DNA of 64,000 nt from contig NZ_CP126741.1 of NCBI RefSeq assembly GCF_030246905.1, forward strand, positions 1,736,001 to 1,800,000, written 5' to 3'. The notes beneath the pieces were generated by a model that was not told where the DNA came from, ran no database searches, and worked only from the letters and a program-made list of their open reading frames with translations. The stretch comes from Microbacterium sp. zg-Y818. Lineage in GTDB: Bacteria > Actinomycetota > Actinomycetes > Actinomycetales > Microbacteriaceae. Both the position numbers and the translations under genes were made by a program. Positions 44,723 to 53,350 of the stretch are shown one piece after another (positions within the stretch are counted from its first letter, which is position 1; every line of letters starts with the position of its first letter).

Positions 44723-45949
44723 TCAGACCTGCAGGGCGACCTCGGCGTCCGCCACCGCTTCGGCGCCCTCGGCCGCGCGCAGTGCCCGGTCGAGGTCGGC
44801 CACGAGGTCATCGACGTGCTCGAGCCCGATCGACACGCGCAGCACCGCCGCCGACGGACGGGCCTCGGCCGCAACGGGCCGGTGCGTGAGCGCTGCCGGA
44901 TGCTGGATGAGCGAGTCGACGCCGCCGAGCGACACCGCGTGGGTGAAGAGCTCCACACCTTCGGCGACGGCGGCGGCGGCCGGGTACCCGCCGCGCATCT
45001 CGAAGGCCACCATGGCACCACCACCGCGCAGCTGACGCCCCATGAGTCCGCGCGGGTCCTCCTCGAGCCCCGGGTAGTGCACTCGCCCGACGGCGGGGTG
45101 CGTCTGGAGCCACGCGGCGATGCGGGCGGCGCTCTCCTGCTGGGCACGCACGCGCAGCGGCAACGTTGCGAGACCCCGGTGCAGCAGGTACGCACCGAGG
45201 GGATGCAGGAGCGCGCCCGTGATCGCCCGCACCCGCCGCAGCGCCTGCGCGGTGTGCTCGGAGCAGGCGATGACCCCGGCCATCGTGTCCCCGTGCCCGC
45301 CCAGGTACTTCGTGCCGCTGTGCAGGCTCATCGCGGCCCCCAGTGCGAGCGGCTGCTGCAGCACCGGAGTGGCGAAGGTGTTGTCGACCAGCACCGGCAC
45401 GCCGGCGGCGGCCTCGACCACAGCGGCGATGTCGACGAGGTCGAGCGTGGGGTTGGCCGGGGTCTCCACGATGACGAGCCCGGTGTCGGCGCGCAGGGAA
45501 CCGGCCACGTCGGCCTCGTTGCAGAAGGTGACCTCTGTGCCCAGCAGGCCGCCCGCCAGCAGGTGATCGGTGCCTCCGTAGAGCGGCCGCACCGCGACGA
45601 CATGCGGGCGACCCACCGCCTGGGTGTGCGCGAGGATCGCCGCCGTCACGGCAGCCATGCCGGTCGAGAAGGCGACCGCAGCCTCGGCCCCCTCGAGTTC
45701 GGCGAGCGCATCCTCGAAGCGCGCGACGGTGGGGTTCCACAGCCGGGCATAGACGAAGCTGTCCTCCGCCGTGGGTCGGCCCCCGGTGGCGAGGGTCTCG
45801 TACGAGTCGCCGCCGCGCTCCACATCGGGCAGCGGATTGGTGGTCGACAGGTCCAGCGGGAGGGCGTGCACCCCCAGCGCGCCCAGGTCGGCGCGTCCGG
45901 CGTGGACGGCGGCGGTGTCGGGATGCCGGTGAGAGAGGTCCATGCCCAT
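44723..45949 (-). CDS. Trans-sulfuration family PLP enzyme (cystathionine gamma-synthase/lyase or methionine gamma-lyase)
   Basis: 408 residues. Cys/Met-metabolism PLP fold: PLP Lys in SLHSGTKYLGGHGD (about residue 208), ETPANPTLDLVDI near 160, Tyr in YARLWNPTVARFE near 67. The AHSLGG-like end of MetB appears as THAVSLGGVDSLIQHPA. The exact reaction cannot be read off; a divergent AsnC-type regulator gene, common for amino-acid lyases, slightly favours methionine gamma-lyase or a catabolic role. ATG 45949 or 45943 are both possible. Confidence 0.82.
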   Translation of the reverse strand: MGMDLSHRHPDTAAVHAGRADLGALGVHALPLDLSTTNPLPDVERGGDSYETLATGGRPTAEDSFVYARLWNPTVARFEDALAELEGAEAAVAFSTGMAAVTAAILAHTQAVGRPHVVAVRPLYGGTDHLLAGGLLGTEVTFCNEADVAGSLRADTGLVIVETPANPTLDLVDIAAVVEAAAGVPVLVDNTFATPVLQQPLALGAAMSLHSGTKYLGGHGDTMAGVIACSEHTAQALRRVRAITGALLHPLGAYLLHRGLATLPLRVRAQQESAARIAAWLQTHPAVGRVHYPGLEEDPRGLMGRQLRGGGAMVAFEMRGGYPAAAAVAEGVELFTHAVSLGGVDSLIQHPAALTHRPVAAEARPSAAVLRVSIGLEHVDDLVADLDRALRAAEGAEAVADAEVALQV

Positions 45950-46055
45950 ATGATGCGGGAATCACCGCACACACGCGGCATCGCCGCAGAATGTGCCGCA
46001 CCGAGTCGAAGATCCCGTGTTTCGTGCCTCGGCACCCGTCAGGAAGGACGCACCG

Positions 46056-46541
46056 TTGGTCAGATCCCAACCCGACGTCGACGAGATCGACGACATCGAC
46101 CGGGCGATCCTCGCCGAACTCAGCACACGGGCGGACGTCACCAACAAGGCGCTCGCCCACCGCCTGCACCTGGCGGAGTCCACCTGCGCCCACCGCGTGC
46201 GCATGCTGCGGCAGCGCGGGCTCATCGTCGACACCCGCGCCCGGGTCGACACCGCCGCGCTGGGCTTTCCCCTGCGGGCCATCGTCAACGTGCGCCTGGG
46301 CAGTCACACCAAGAGCGGCGTCACCGAGCTCTTCCAGGCGCTCACGGACATCCCCGGCGTCATCGAGGTCTTCCACGTCGCCGGCGAGGACGACTTCGTG
46401 CTGCACGTGGCCGCCGCCGACGCCCACGCGCTGCGGGACCTCGTGCTCGAGCACATCACGGTGCACCCGAGCGTGCGCTCCACAGAGACGCACCTGGTGT
46501 TCGATCGGCGCGACGGAGTGGGCGTGCTGCCGCGGGCCTGA
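46056..46541 (+). CDS. Lrp/AsnC-family regulator
   Basis: 161 residues. N-terminal HTH VTNKALAHRLHLAESTCAHRVRML (about 29-52 region) and C-terminal RAM/AsnC ligand domain. Start was set at TTG 46056 because AGGAAGGA lies 7 nt upstream (46041..46048) and the length then matches the family; the ATG at 45993 lacks a ribosome site. It is divergent from the trans-sulfuration enzyme gene (107-bp gap) and probably controls it in response to an amino acid. Converges on csoR with 9 bp between stops. Confidence 0.85.
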   Translation: MVRSQPDVDEIDDIDRAILAELSTRADVTNKALAHRLHLAESTCAHRVRMLRQRGLIVDTRARVDTAALGFPLRAIVNVRLGSHTKSGVTELFQALTDIPGVIEVFHVAGEDDFVLHVAAADAHALRDLVLEHITVHPSVRSTETHLVFDRRDGVGVLPRA

Positions 46542-46550
46542 TCCTGCCGA

Positions 46551-46868
46551 TCAGGAGCGAACGAGACGCGCGATGGCGGCCGTCGCCTCGGCGACCTTCG
46601 CGTCGGCTTCGTCACCGCCCAGGCGCGCGGCATCGACGACGCAGTGCTTCAGGTGATCTTCGAGCAGGCCAACGGCGACGGAATTGAGGGCGCTGGTCAG
46701 CGCGCTGATCTGCGTCAGGATGTCGATGCAGTACTTCTCGTCGTCGATCATCTTGTGCACGCCCCGGGCCTGGCCCTCGATGCGCTTGAGTCGCTTGAGG
46801 TACCTCTCCTTGTCGGTGATGTATCCGTGCACGTGGGCGTCGTGGGCGTCGTGTTCGACGGTGGTCAT
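46551..46868 (-). CDS. csoR: Copper-sensing repressor CsoR
   Basis: 105 residues, all-alpha CsoR/RcnR fold. Ligands Cys47 (EKYCID), His72 (EDHLKH) and Cys76 (HCVVDA) have the same spacing as the Cu(I) site of mycobacterial CsoR (36/61/65). Cu(I) binding releases DNA. ATG 46866-46868, 10 bp after copA, so the repressor is the last gene of copZ-copA-csoR and is itself induced by copper. Its operator is the palindrome at 49390..49406. Confidence 0.92.
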   Translation of the reverse strand: MTTVEHDAHDAHVHGYITDKERYLKRLKRIEGQARGVHKMIDDEKYCIDILTQISALTSALNSVAVGLLEDHLKHCVVDAARLGGDEADAKVAEATAAIARLVRS

Positions 46869-46878
46869 GACGGGTTCC

Positions 46879-49140
46879 TCACTTCGGATCGGCGGGTGCG
46901 GGCGAGAGCGGGCGAAAGCTGCGCAGCCGCAGGCTGTTCCCCACCACGAAGACGCTCGACAGCGCCATCGCCGCGCCCGCGAGCATGGGATTGAGCAGGC
47001 CGAACGCGGCCAGCGGGATGGCGGCGACGTTGTACGCGAAGGCCCAGAACAGGTTCGACTTGATGATGCGCAGGGTGCGGCGTGACAGGCGCACGGCGTC
47101 GGCCGCCGCAACGAGATCACCGCGGACGAGCGTGATGTCGGCTGCCTCCATCGCGGCATCCGTGCCCGTCCCCATGGCCATGCCGAGGTCGGCCTGCGCC
47201 AGTGCCGCGGCGTCGTTGACGCCGTCACCCACCATTGCAACCACCTTGCCCTCGGCCTGCAGTCGCGCGACCGTGGCCACCTTGTCGGCCGGCAGCACGT
47301 CGCCGATGACCTCGTCTATGCCGACTTCGGCGGCGATGTGCCGCGCGACGGCGGTGTTGTCTCCGGTGAGCAGCACAGGGGTCAGCCCCAGCCGTCGCAG
47401 CTGCGCGACGGCGGCGGCGCTCGTGGTCTTCGGACGGTCGGCCACCACCACGACCCCCCGCACGCGCCCATCCCACGCGACGAACACCGCGGTCTGGCCC
47501 CGCGAGAAGGCCGCTGCGGCAGCGGCCTGGACGTCATCTCCCGGGTGAAGCGCCCACTCGTCGAGCAGCCCGCTGCGGCCCACGACCACGGCATGCCCGT
47601 CGACGACGCCCGCCACCCCCGCGCCGGCGGAGCTGCGGAAGTCCTCCACGGCATCAAGACCGCCGACCCGCGCCGCGGCGGCGGCGATCGCCTGCGCGAT
47701 CGGGTGCTCGCTGGCGTGCTCGACGGCGCCGGCCAGGCGCAGCACCTCGTCGGCATCCTCGCCCTCGGCTGCCACGACGTCGACGACGCTCATCTGACCG
47801 GTCGTGACGGTGCCGGTCTTGTCCAGCACGATCGTGTCGACGCGGCGGGTGGACTCGAGCACCTCGGGACCCTTGATGAGGATGCCGAGCTGAGCACCTC
47901 TGCCGGTGCCCACCAGCAGTGCCGTCGGCGTCGCGAGTCCCAGCGCGCAGGGGCAGGCGATGATCAGCACCGCCACGGCGGCGGTGAACGCCGAGCTCGC
48001 GGGGAACCCCGCGATGAGCCACCCCGCGAGCGCGGCGAGGGCGACGACGATGACGATGGGAACGAAGACGCCCGAGATGCGGTCGGCCAGTCGCTGCACG
48101 TCGGCCTTGCCGGACTGGGCCTGCTCGACCAGGCGGGCCATCTGCGCCAACCGGGTGTCCCCGCCCACGCGAGTGGCGCGGACGATCAGGCGGCCGCCGG
48201 CGTTGACGGTCGCGCCGGTAACGGCGTCCCCAGCGCCGACTTCCACGGGCAGGGACTCCCCCGTCAGCATCGACTCGTCCACGGCCGACGATCCGGCGAT
48301 GACGACGCCGTCGGTGGCGATCTTCTCCCCCGGCCGCACGACGAACTCGTCACCGACCCGCAGGTCGCCGATGGCGATGCGGCCCTCCACGCCGTCGCGG
48401 AGCACGGTGACATCCTTCGCCCCGAGCTCCAGTAGGGCGCGCAGCGCCGCCCCGGCCTGCCGCTTGGCCCGCTTCTCGACGTAGCGCCCTGCGAGCACGA
48501 ACATGGTCACGCCGGCTGCCACTTCGAGGTAGATGTCACCCGAAGCATCCGCGGTGCCGATCGTGAACGAGAACGGATGAGTCATGCCCGGCATGCCCGC
48601 CGTGCCGAAGAACAGCGCGTACAGCGACCATGCCAGGGCGGCGGAGGTGCCCAGGCTGATCAGGGTGTCCATCGTCGCGGCGCCGTGGCGCAGGTTGATC
48701 CACGCGGCGCGGTGGAATGGCCATGCCCCCCACACCACCACGGGGGCGGCGAGCACCAGCGACAGCCACTGCCAGTTGGGGAACTGCAGCGCCGGGATCA
48801 TCGACATGAGGATCACCGGCACCGCGAGGGCGGTCGACACCAGCAGACGGTGACGCAGGTTCGCCAGCTCCGGATCCGTGTCGCCTGCGTCGCGCTCGGT
48901 CTCCTGTGGCGGCGCCGGCAGCGCCGCGGTGTAGCCGGTGCGCTCCACCTCGGCGATCAGCGTGGCCGCCGCGAGGCCCGCGGGACCGGTGACCAGGGCC
49001 TTCTCGGTGGCGTAGTTGACCGTGGCCGACACGCCGTCGAGACGGTTGAGCTTCTTCTCGATGCGGGCGGCGCACGACGCGCAGGTCATGCCGCCGATCT
49101 CGAGCTCGAAGCGGGTCTGGTCAGCGCCGAGGGTCGTCAT
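46879..49140 (-). CDS. copA: Copper-exporting P1B-type ATPase
   Basis: 753 residues. One N-terminal heavy-metal domain (GMTCASC, Cys20/Cys23), eight membrane segments with the Cys396-Pro-Cys398 transport motif (IIACPCALG), TGES at 293-296, phosphorylation Asp440 (DKTGT) and hinge [10 protein letters not shown]. It pumps Cu(I) from the cytoplasm. ATG 49138-49140; the upstream copZ stop is 16 bp away. Motif set is that of Cu(I), not Zn/Cd, ATPases. Confidence 0.95.
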   Translation of the reverse strand: MTTLGADQTRFELEIGGMTCASCAARIEKKLNRLDGVSATVNYATEKALVTGPAGLAAATLIAEVERTGYTAALPAPPQETERDAGDTDPELANLRHRLLVSTALAVPVILMSMIPALQFPNWQWLSLVLAAPVVVWGAWPFHRAAWINLRHGAATMDTLISLGTSAALAWSLYALFFGTAGMPGMTHPFSFTIGTADASGDIYLEVAAGVTMFVLAGRYVEKRAKRQAGAALRALLELGAKDVTVLRDGVEGRIAIGDLRVGDEFVVRPGEKIATDGVVIAGSSAVDESMLTGESLPVEVGAGDAVTGATVNAGGRLIVRATRVGGDTRLAQMARLVEQAQSGKADVQRLADRISGVFVPIVIVVALAALAGWLIAGFPASSAFTAAVAVLIIACPCALGLATPTALLVGTGRGAQLGILIKGPEVLESTRRVDTIVLDKTGTVTTGQMSVVDVVAAEGEDADEVLRLAGAVEHASEHPIAQAIAAAAARVGGLDAVEDFRSSAGAGVAGVVDGHAVVVGRSGLLDEWALHPGDDVQAAAAAAFSRGQTAVFVAWDGRVRGVVVVADRPKTTSAAAVAQLRRLGLTPVLLTGDNTAVARHIAAEVGIDEVIGDVLPADKVATVARLQAEGKVVAMVGDGVNDAAALAQADLGMAMGTGTDAAMEAADITLVRGDLVAAADAVRLSRRTLRIIKSNLFWAFAYNVAAIPLAAFGLLNPMLAGAAMALSSVFVVGNSLRLRSFRPLSPAPADPK

Positions 49141-49156
49141 CGTGGGTCGTCCTCCC

Positions 49157-49366
49157 TCAGGCGCGGGAGGCGGCGTACCCGGCCTCGTCGACGGCGGCGA
49201 TCACATCGGCGTCCGAGACAGGAGCGCCCGCCGACACCACGAGCCGACCGGTCTGCGCGCTCACCTGCACGTCGTCGACGCCCGAGATCTTCGCGACCTC
49301 GCTGCGCACTGCCGCCTCGCAGTGGCCGCACGTCATTCCCGTCACCTGGTACTCGCTCGTCGTCAT
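49157..49366 (-). CDS. copZ: Copper chaperone CopZ
   Basis: 69-residue heavy-metal-associated domain, [11 protein letters not shown] (Cys at 11 and 14) in the first loop. Passes Cu(I) to CopA or to CsoR. ATG 49364-49366 was chosen over a longer frame because AGGAGCG precedes it. First gene of the copper operon; CsoR box 24 bp upstream. Confidence 0.93.
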   Translation of the reverse strand: MTTSEYQVTGMTCGHCEAAVRSEVAKISGVDDVQVSAQTGRLVVSAGAPVSDADVIAAVDEAGYAASRA

Positions 49367-49389
49367 GATCGCTCCTCGTCGCATCCTGG

Positions 49390-49406
49390 ATACCCCCTCG
49401 GGGTAT
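49390..49406. promoter_or_regulatory. CsoR operator ATACCCC-CTC-GGGGTAT
   Basis: Perfect 7-3-7 palindrome with the GC tract expected for CsoR, upstream of copZ. A minus-strand TATACT (49411..49416) just beyond it is a candidate -10, so bound repressor would block start of transcription. Confidence 0.85.
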
Positions 49407-49538
49407 AGCCAGTATACAACCGGATGCCGCCGGGAGGCCGGTCGCAGGGCGTACCAGAAGCGGGGGTGCGCGTCAAGGTCCAGCCGGGCGGGAAGTGCCC
49501 GCGTAGCGTTGATCCCGTCAGTTCGAGAGACCCCGGTT

Positions 49539-49569
49539 GAGGCGTTGATGTTCGGGTCATCAGCGCCTC
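49539..49569. other. Intergenic hairpin, 12-bp stem
   Basis: GAGGCGTTGATG (49539..49550) and CATCAGCGCCTC (49558..49569) pair with one G-T, 7-nt loop. It stands 15 bp from the terminator hairpin. The 218-bp gap between copZ and the acyl-CoA ligase holds no gene I can support; a small RNA is possible. Confidence 0.5.
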
Positions 49570-49584
49570 CCGGCCTCAGCTGCA

Positions 49585-49615
49585 GGCCCCGGTGGGAAGG
49601 CTTCCCGCCGGGGCC
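49585..49615 (-). terminator. Hairpin ending the acyl-CoA ligase gene
   Basis: 15-bp stem, GGCCCCGGTGGGAAG (49585..49599) and CTTCCCGCCGGGGCC (49601..49615), one G-T pair, beginning 9 bp after the stop at 49625. On the plus strand it is followed by an A/T-rich tract. Confidence 0.7.
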
Positions 49616-49624
49616 ATAATTCTC

Positions 49625-51319
49625 TCAGCCGGCCAGCATCTGCTCCCGCACCTCGCGTCGCAGCACCTTGCCGATGAGGGAGCGTGGCAGGTCGTCCATC
49701 TGGACGATGCGCTTGGGCACTTTGTACGCGGCCAGCCGGGTGCGGCAGTAGTCCCGCAGGCCCTCGACGTCGAGTGTCGCGCCGTCGCGAAGCACCACGG
49801 CCGCGGCGACCTCCTCGCCGCCGTGCGGGCGCGGCATGGCGACGACGGCCGCAGCCTCGATGTCGGGATGGGACTGCAGCGTGTCTTCCACCTCAGTGGG
49901 CGAGACGTTGAACCCGCCGGTGATGATCAGCTCCTTGAGCCGGTCGACGATCGTCACGAAGCCGTCGGCCGACACCGACGCGATGTCGCCGGTGCGCAGC
50001 CACCCGCCGTCGATCAGCGCGGCGGCCGACTCCTGCGGACGACCCCAGTAGCCCTGGAACACCTGAGGGCCACGCACGAGCAGCTCGCCGGACTCCCCCA
50101 GCGGCCGGTCCGTTTCCGGATCTTCCGGGTCGACGACCCGGATCTCGGTGCTGGGGAACGGCACCCCCACCGTGCCGGGGCGCCTGCTGTGCCCCATCGG
50201 GTTGCCCACAGCGACGGGTGAGGATTCCGTCATCCCGTACCCCTCGACCAGCAGGCCGCCGGTGGCCTCCTCCCAGCGGCTCACCGTCGCCACCGGCAGG
50301 CTCATCGCCCCCGAAATCGAGAAGCGCACCGTGGACAGGTCGATGGTGCCTCGCTCAGCGGCGCGGGAGAGCAGGTCGTAGATCGGGGGCACCCCCGGAA
50401 GGAAGGTCGGCGGGCTCTTGCGCGCGGCATCGGTCATCAGTCCGATGTCCACCTTCGGGAAGAGCACCAGCTTCGCCCCCATGCTCATGGCGAAGGTGAG
50501 GCAGAGTGTCATGCCGTACGCGTGGAACAGCGGCAGCACCCCGTAGAACGTCTCCTCACCGTCCACCAGGCCCGGCACCCAGGCACGACCCTGCATGGCG
50601 TTGGCGCGAAGGTTCGCGTGGGTGAGGATCGCCCCCTTCGGAGAGCCCGTGGTTCCGCTGGTGTACTGCAGCACCGCGATGTCCTCGACCGCCGGACCGG
50701 GGACGCGCGACGACACCCGACGGTGGTCGAGCAGCTGGTCCCACCGGTAGGGGTGGCGGAGCTTGGGGGTCGTGGTCATCTGGGCGCGCAACGTGCGGGC
50801 CTTCGGAATCGGCAGCGCCAGTGCGACGCGCTTGGCGAGGGGCAGCGACGTGGTCATGTCGACGCTCACGATGCGGCCGGGACGGACGTCCTTCGGGAAG
50901 TCCGCGACCGTGTCCAGAACCTTGTCCCAGACGATCGCGACCGATGCGCCATGGTCCTCGAACTGGTGACGCAGCTCACGCGCGGTGTACAGCGGGTTGT
51001 GCTCGACCACGATCGCACCCAGGCGCAGCACGGCGTAGAACGCCACGACGTGCTGCGGGCAGTTCGGCAGCACCAGCGCCACCCTGTCGCCCTTTTTCAC
51101 CCCCAGGCGCCGCAGCCCTTCGGCGGCGCGCCCGATCTGCTCCCCCAGCTGCCCGTAGGTCGTCACCGCGCCGAAGAATTCCAGGGCAGGACGGCGCGCG
51201 TGGGTCTTCACGCTGGCCTCGAGCATCTGCGTGAGCGTCTGCGTCGGTTCATCGATGTCGGCGGGGACGCCCGGGGCGTAGGCGGCGAGCCAGGGGCGGG
51301 AGTCGAAGGGGTTGGGCAT
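49625..51319 (-). CDS. Long-chain acyl-CoA ligase (FadD-like AMP-forming enzyme)
   Basis: 564 residues, ANL superfamily. P-loop YTSGTTGSPKGAI (about 210-222), GYGMTESSPV, the adenylate-binding GWLRTGDIASV and the C-terminal Lys in PRSLIGKVLRRE. Activates fatty acids for beta-oxidation or lipid synthesis. ATG 51317-51319 is preceded by ATGGAG. Single gene, between the envelope trio promoter and the hairpin pair. Chain-length preference is not predictable. Confidence 0.9.
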   Translation of the reverse strand: MPNPFDSRPWLAAYAPGVPADIDEPTQTLTQMLEASVKTHARRPALEFFGAVTTYGQLGEQIGRAAEGLRRLGVKKGDRVALVLPNCPQHVVAFYAVLRLGAIVVEHNPLYTARELRHQFEDHGASVAIVWDKVLDTVADFPKDVRPGRIVSVDMTTSLPLAKRVALALPIPKARTLRAQMTTTPKLRHPYRWDQLLDHRRVSSRVPGPAVEDIAVLQYTSGTTGSPKGAILTHANLRANAMQGRAWVPGLVDGEETFYGVLPLFHAYGMTLCLTFAMSMGAKLVLFPKVDIGLMTDAARKSPPTFLPGVPPIYDLLSRAAERGTIDLSTVRFSISGAMSLPVATVSRWEEATGGLLVEGYGMTESSPVAVGNPMGHSRRPGTVGVPFPSTEIRVVDPEDPETDRPLGESGELLVRGPQVFQGYWGRPQESAAALIDGGWLRTGDIASVSADGFVTIVDRLKELIITGGFNVSPTEVEDTLQSHPDIEAAAVVAMPRPHGGEEVAAAVVLRDGATLDVEGLRDYCRTRLAAYKVPKRIVQMDDLPRSLIGKVLRREVREQMLAG

Positions 51320-51493
51320 GACTCCATTTTCGCCTATCGGCACTGCTCGTCTCGTCCAGGGACCCGTAGGTTGACACGCGCGTTCACCCGTGCGATGCAC
51401 TAATCACTGGATCCCGCAAGGCCCTTAGCCGCGCCGATGGGGCCGCGTAAGAAAGGGGGATGCCGGAGAACTCCCGGCCTGAAAGGGGCAACC

Positions 51494-52213
51494 ATGTCAC
51501 AGAGTTATGGGTCGGGCACGCCGACCACGACGGGTGCCGCCACCGGCGGCGCATCAGGCAAGGTCGACACCGCCAAGGCGGAGGCGAGCGACCTGAAGGA
51601 CACGACTGTCTCGAAGGCGACGGATGTCGCGAGCACGGTCAAGAGTGAAGCTTCCACCGTCCTGGGAGAGGCCGGCACCCAGGCCAAGCAGCTGTACGCG
51701 CAGACACAGCGCGAGCTGAAGGAGCAGGCGGGCACGCAGCAGCAGCGCCTCGCGTCGGGCCTGCGGTCCGTGAGCTCCGAACTGGAGTCGATGTCGACCA
51801 GCGGCGACCAGCACGGAGTCGCAGCCGACCTCGTGCACCAGGCAGCCGACCGCATCTCGAGTGCCGCATCGTGGCTCGGTGATCGCGACCCGGGCTCGGT
51901 CCTCAACGAGGTGAAGAGCTACGCGCGGCGCAAGCCCGGCATGTTCATCGCCGGCGCCGCCATCGCGGGAGTCGTCGTCGGTCGCCTCACGCGCGCCCTC
52001 GCGGCGAACGCCTCGGACGAGAAGTCCGCGCAGGCCTCGATGCCCGCAGTCCCCGCGACGCCTGCACCCGCAGTCGTGAGCACGACCGCACCCGTTCCGC
52101 CGGCACACGTTGCCGCACCGATGGACGCGCCGCTGTACGAGCAGTCCACGGGGACGCAGACGCCCGGCCTGCCCGGAGAAGGTGAGCAGGATGTCCGACG
52201 CCACACCATCTGA
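51494..52213 (+). CDS. Ala/Thr-rich membrane-associated protein, envelope trio gene 1
   Basis: 239 residues. The N-terminal 35 residues are Gly/Thr-rich and likely disordered; then a long helical, heptad-like segment (about 40-100, KAEASDLKDTTVSKATDV style repeats resembling LEA/apolipoprotein helices), a single hydrophobic segment (GMFIAGAAIAGVVVGRLTRAL, about 150-170) and a Pro/Ala tail. Not a recognised family. It overlaps the next gene by 23 bp and precedes the holin-like and DUF3618 genes, so it is part of that unit. ATG 51494 after AAAGGGG. Confidence 0.72.
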   Translation: MSQSYGSGTPTTTGAATGGASGKVDTAKAEASDLKDTTVSKATDVASTVKSEASTVLGEAGTQAKQLYAQTQRELKEQAGTQQQRLASGLRSVSSELESMSTSGDQHGVAADLVHQAADRISSAASWLGDRDPGSVLNEVKSYARRKPGMFIAGAAIAGVVVGRLTRALAANASDEKSAQASMPAVPATPAPAVVSTTAPVPPAHVAAPMDAPLYEQSTGTQTPGLPGEGEQDVRRHTI

Positions 52214-52604
52214 GCAGAAAGCGGCGACCACGTCGCTCGGCGACCTGCTGGGCGAGGTGACCCGCGACATCTCCACGCTGATGCGCCAGGAGGTCGCCCT
52301 GGCGAAGGCTGAACTCAAGGAGTCCGCGACCCGCACCGCCAAGGGAGCCGGCCTGCTGGGCGGTGCCGGCTACGCGGCGCTGATGGCGGTGTTCTTCCTC
52401 TCGTTCGCCCTGTGGTGGGCGTTGGGAACGCTGGTCGGCGGCGGCTGGTCCGGCGTCATCGTGGCCGTGCTGTGGGGCGTCATCGCGGCGATCCTCTACG
52501 TGATCGGCCGCAACAAGATGAAGGAAGTCGAGGGCGCTCCCCAGACCGTGGAGACCCTCAAGGAGATCCCCGAAACGCTGAAGAGGAATGAGGAGAACCG
52601 ATGA
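52191..52604 (+). CDS. Phage-holin-superfamily/DUF1469 membrane protein, envelope trio gene 2
   Basis: 137 residues with two central hydrophobic segments (AALMAVFFLSFALWWALG and GVIVAVLWGVIAAILYVIG). N-terminal amphipathic SLGDLLGEVTRDISTLMRQEVALAKAEL is the hallmark of PF07332. The holin name is historical; chromosomal actinobacterial copies next to DUF3618 are housekeeping envelope proteins. ATG 52191 lies inside gene 1; stop overlaps gene 3 (ATGA). Confidence 0.85.
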   Translation: MSDATPSEQKAATTSLGDLLGEVTRDISTLMRQEVALAKAELKESATRTAKGAGLLGGAGYAALMAVFFLSFALWWALGTLVGGGWSGVIVAVLWGVIAAILYVIGRNKMKEVEGAPQTVETLKEIPETLKRNEENR

Positions 52605-53176
52605 GTGATTCCCCGGATCAGATCCGCGCCGACATCGAGCGGACGCGTGAGGAGCTCGGCGGCGACGTCGACGCGCTGGCCGACAAGGTGACGCCGTCGA
52701 AGATCGTCGATCGCCAGAAAGACAAGGTGCGCAGCGCCGTCGGATCGGTGCGCGAGCGCATCATGGGCGCAGCCGACGACACCGGTTCGGCCATGTCGGG
52801 CGCCGGCTCGTCCGCCATGGGCCACGTCGGCGACGCCAAGGACCGCGTTGTGGCGAAGGCGGAGGGCAACCCCCTCGCCGTCGGACTCATCGCCTTCGGT
52901 GCCGGCCTGCTCGCAGCGTCGCTCGTCCCGGCGTCATCGCGCGAGAAGCAGATGGCCTCCGATGTGAAGGATGCCGCCCAGCCGCTCATGGACGAAGCGA
53001 GCAACCTCGCGAAGGAAGTGGGCGCGAACCTCAAGGAGCCCGCCCAGGAAGCAGCCACCGCGGTGAAGGATGCCGCGAGCGAGTCGGTCGACGCCGTCAA
53101 GGCCGAGACGCAGTCCGCCGCCGCAGACGTCAAGGACCAGGCGCAGCACAGCCGGGAGAACGTCTCGGGCAGCTGA
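52601..53176 (+). CDS. DUF3618 protein, envelope trio gene 3
   Basis: 191 residues. N-terminal DUF3618 motif DQIRADIERTREELGGDVDALADKVTP (about 6-32), one membrane segment (PLAVGLIAFGAGLLAASLVP) and a C-terminal helical region of Ala/Lys/Glu repeats (about 120-185) like that in gene 1. Probably a membrane-anchored coiled-coil or water-stress-type protein; role unknown. Followed by a strong terminator. Confidence 0.85.
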   Translation: MSDSPDQIRADIERTREELGGDVDALADKVTPSKIVDRQKDKVRSAVGSVRERIMGAADDTGSAMSGAGSSAMGHVGDAKDRVVAKAEGNPLAVGLIAFGAGLLAASLVPASSREKQMASDVKDAAQPLMDEASNLAKEVGANLKEPAQEAATAVKDAASESVDAVKAETQSAAADVKDQAQHSRENVSGS

Positions 53177-53186
53177 GCCGACAGGT

Positions 53187-53224
53187 GAGAGGGCGGGGGT
53201 CGCGTTTGCGGCCCCCGCCCTCTC
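53187..53224 (+). terminator. Terminator of the envelope trio
   Basis: 13-bp perfect stem GAGAGGGCGGGGG and complement, 12-nt loop, 10 bp after the stop at 53176. Confidence 0.8.
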
Positions 53225-53350
53225 GCTGTCCGGATGTCGTTGGGTTATACGTCACGGTCCGGATGCGCGCAATCCCGTTCCGGCATCGCCGGGCTCGGTC
53301 TTACCGTTCCCCCAGCGCCGGCTCGCCCGTCAGCGCGGGAAGGAGCCATC

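Noticed and set aside
49520..49570. tRNA-like GTTCGAG motif near a hairpin
   Set aside because: No acceptor stem, anticodon arm or D-loop can be formed around it.
52191..52604. Holin-like gene as a sign of prophage
   Set aside because: The family name is historical; neighbours are DUF3618 and housekeeping genes and no phage structural, lysis or integrase gene is present.
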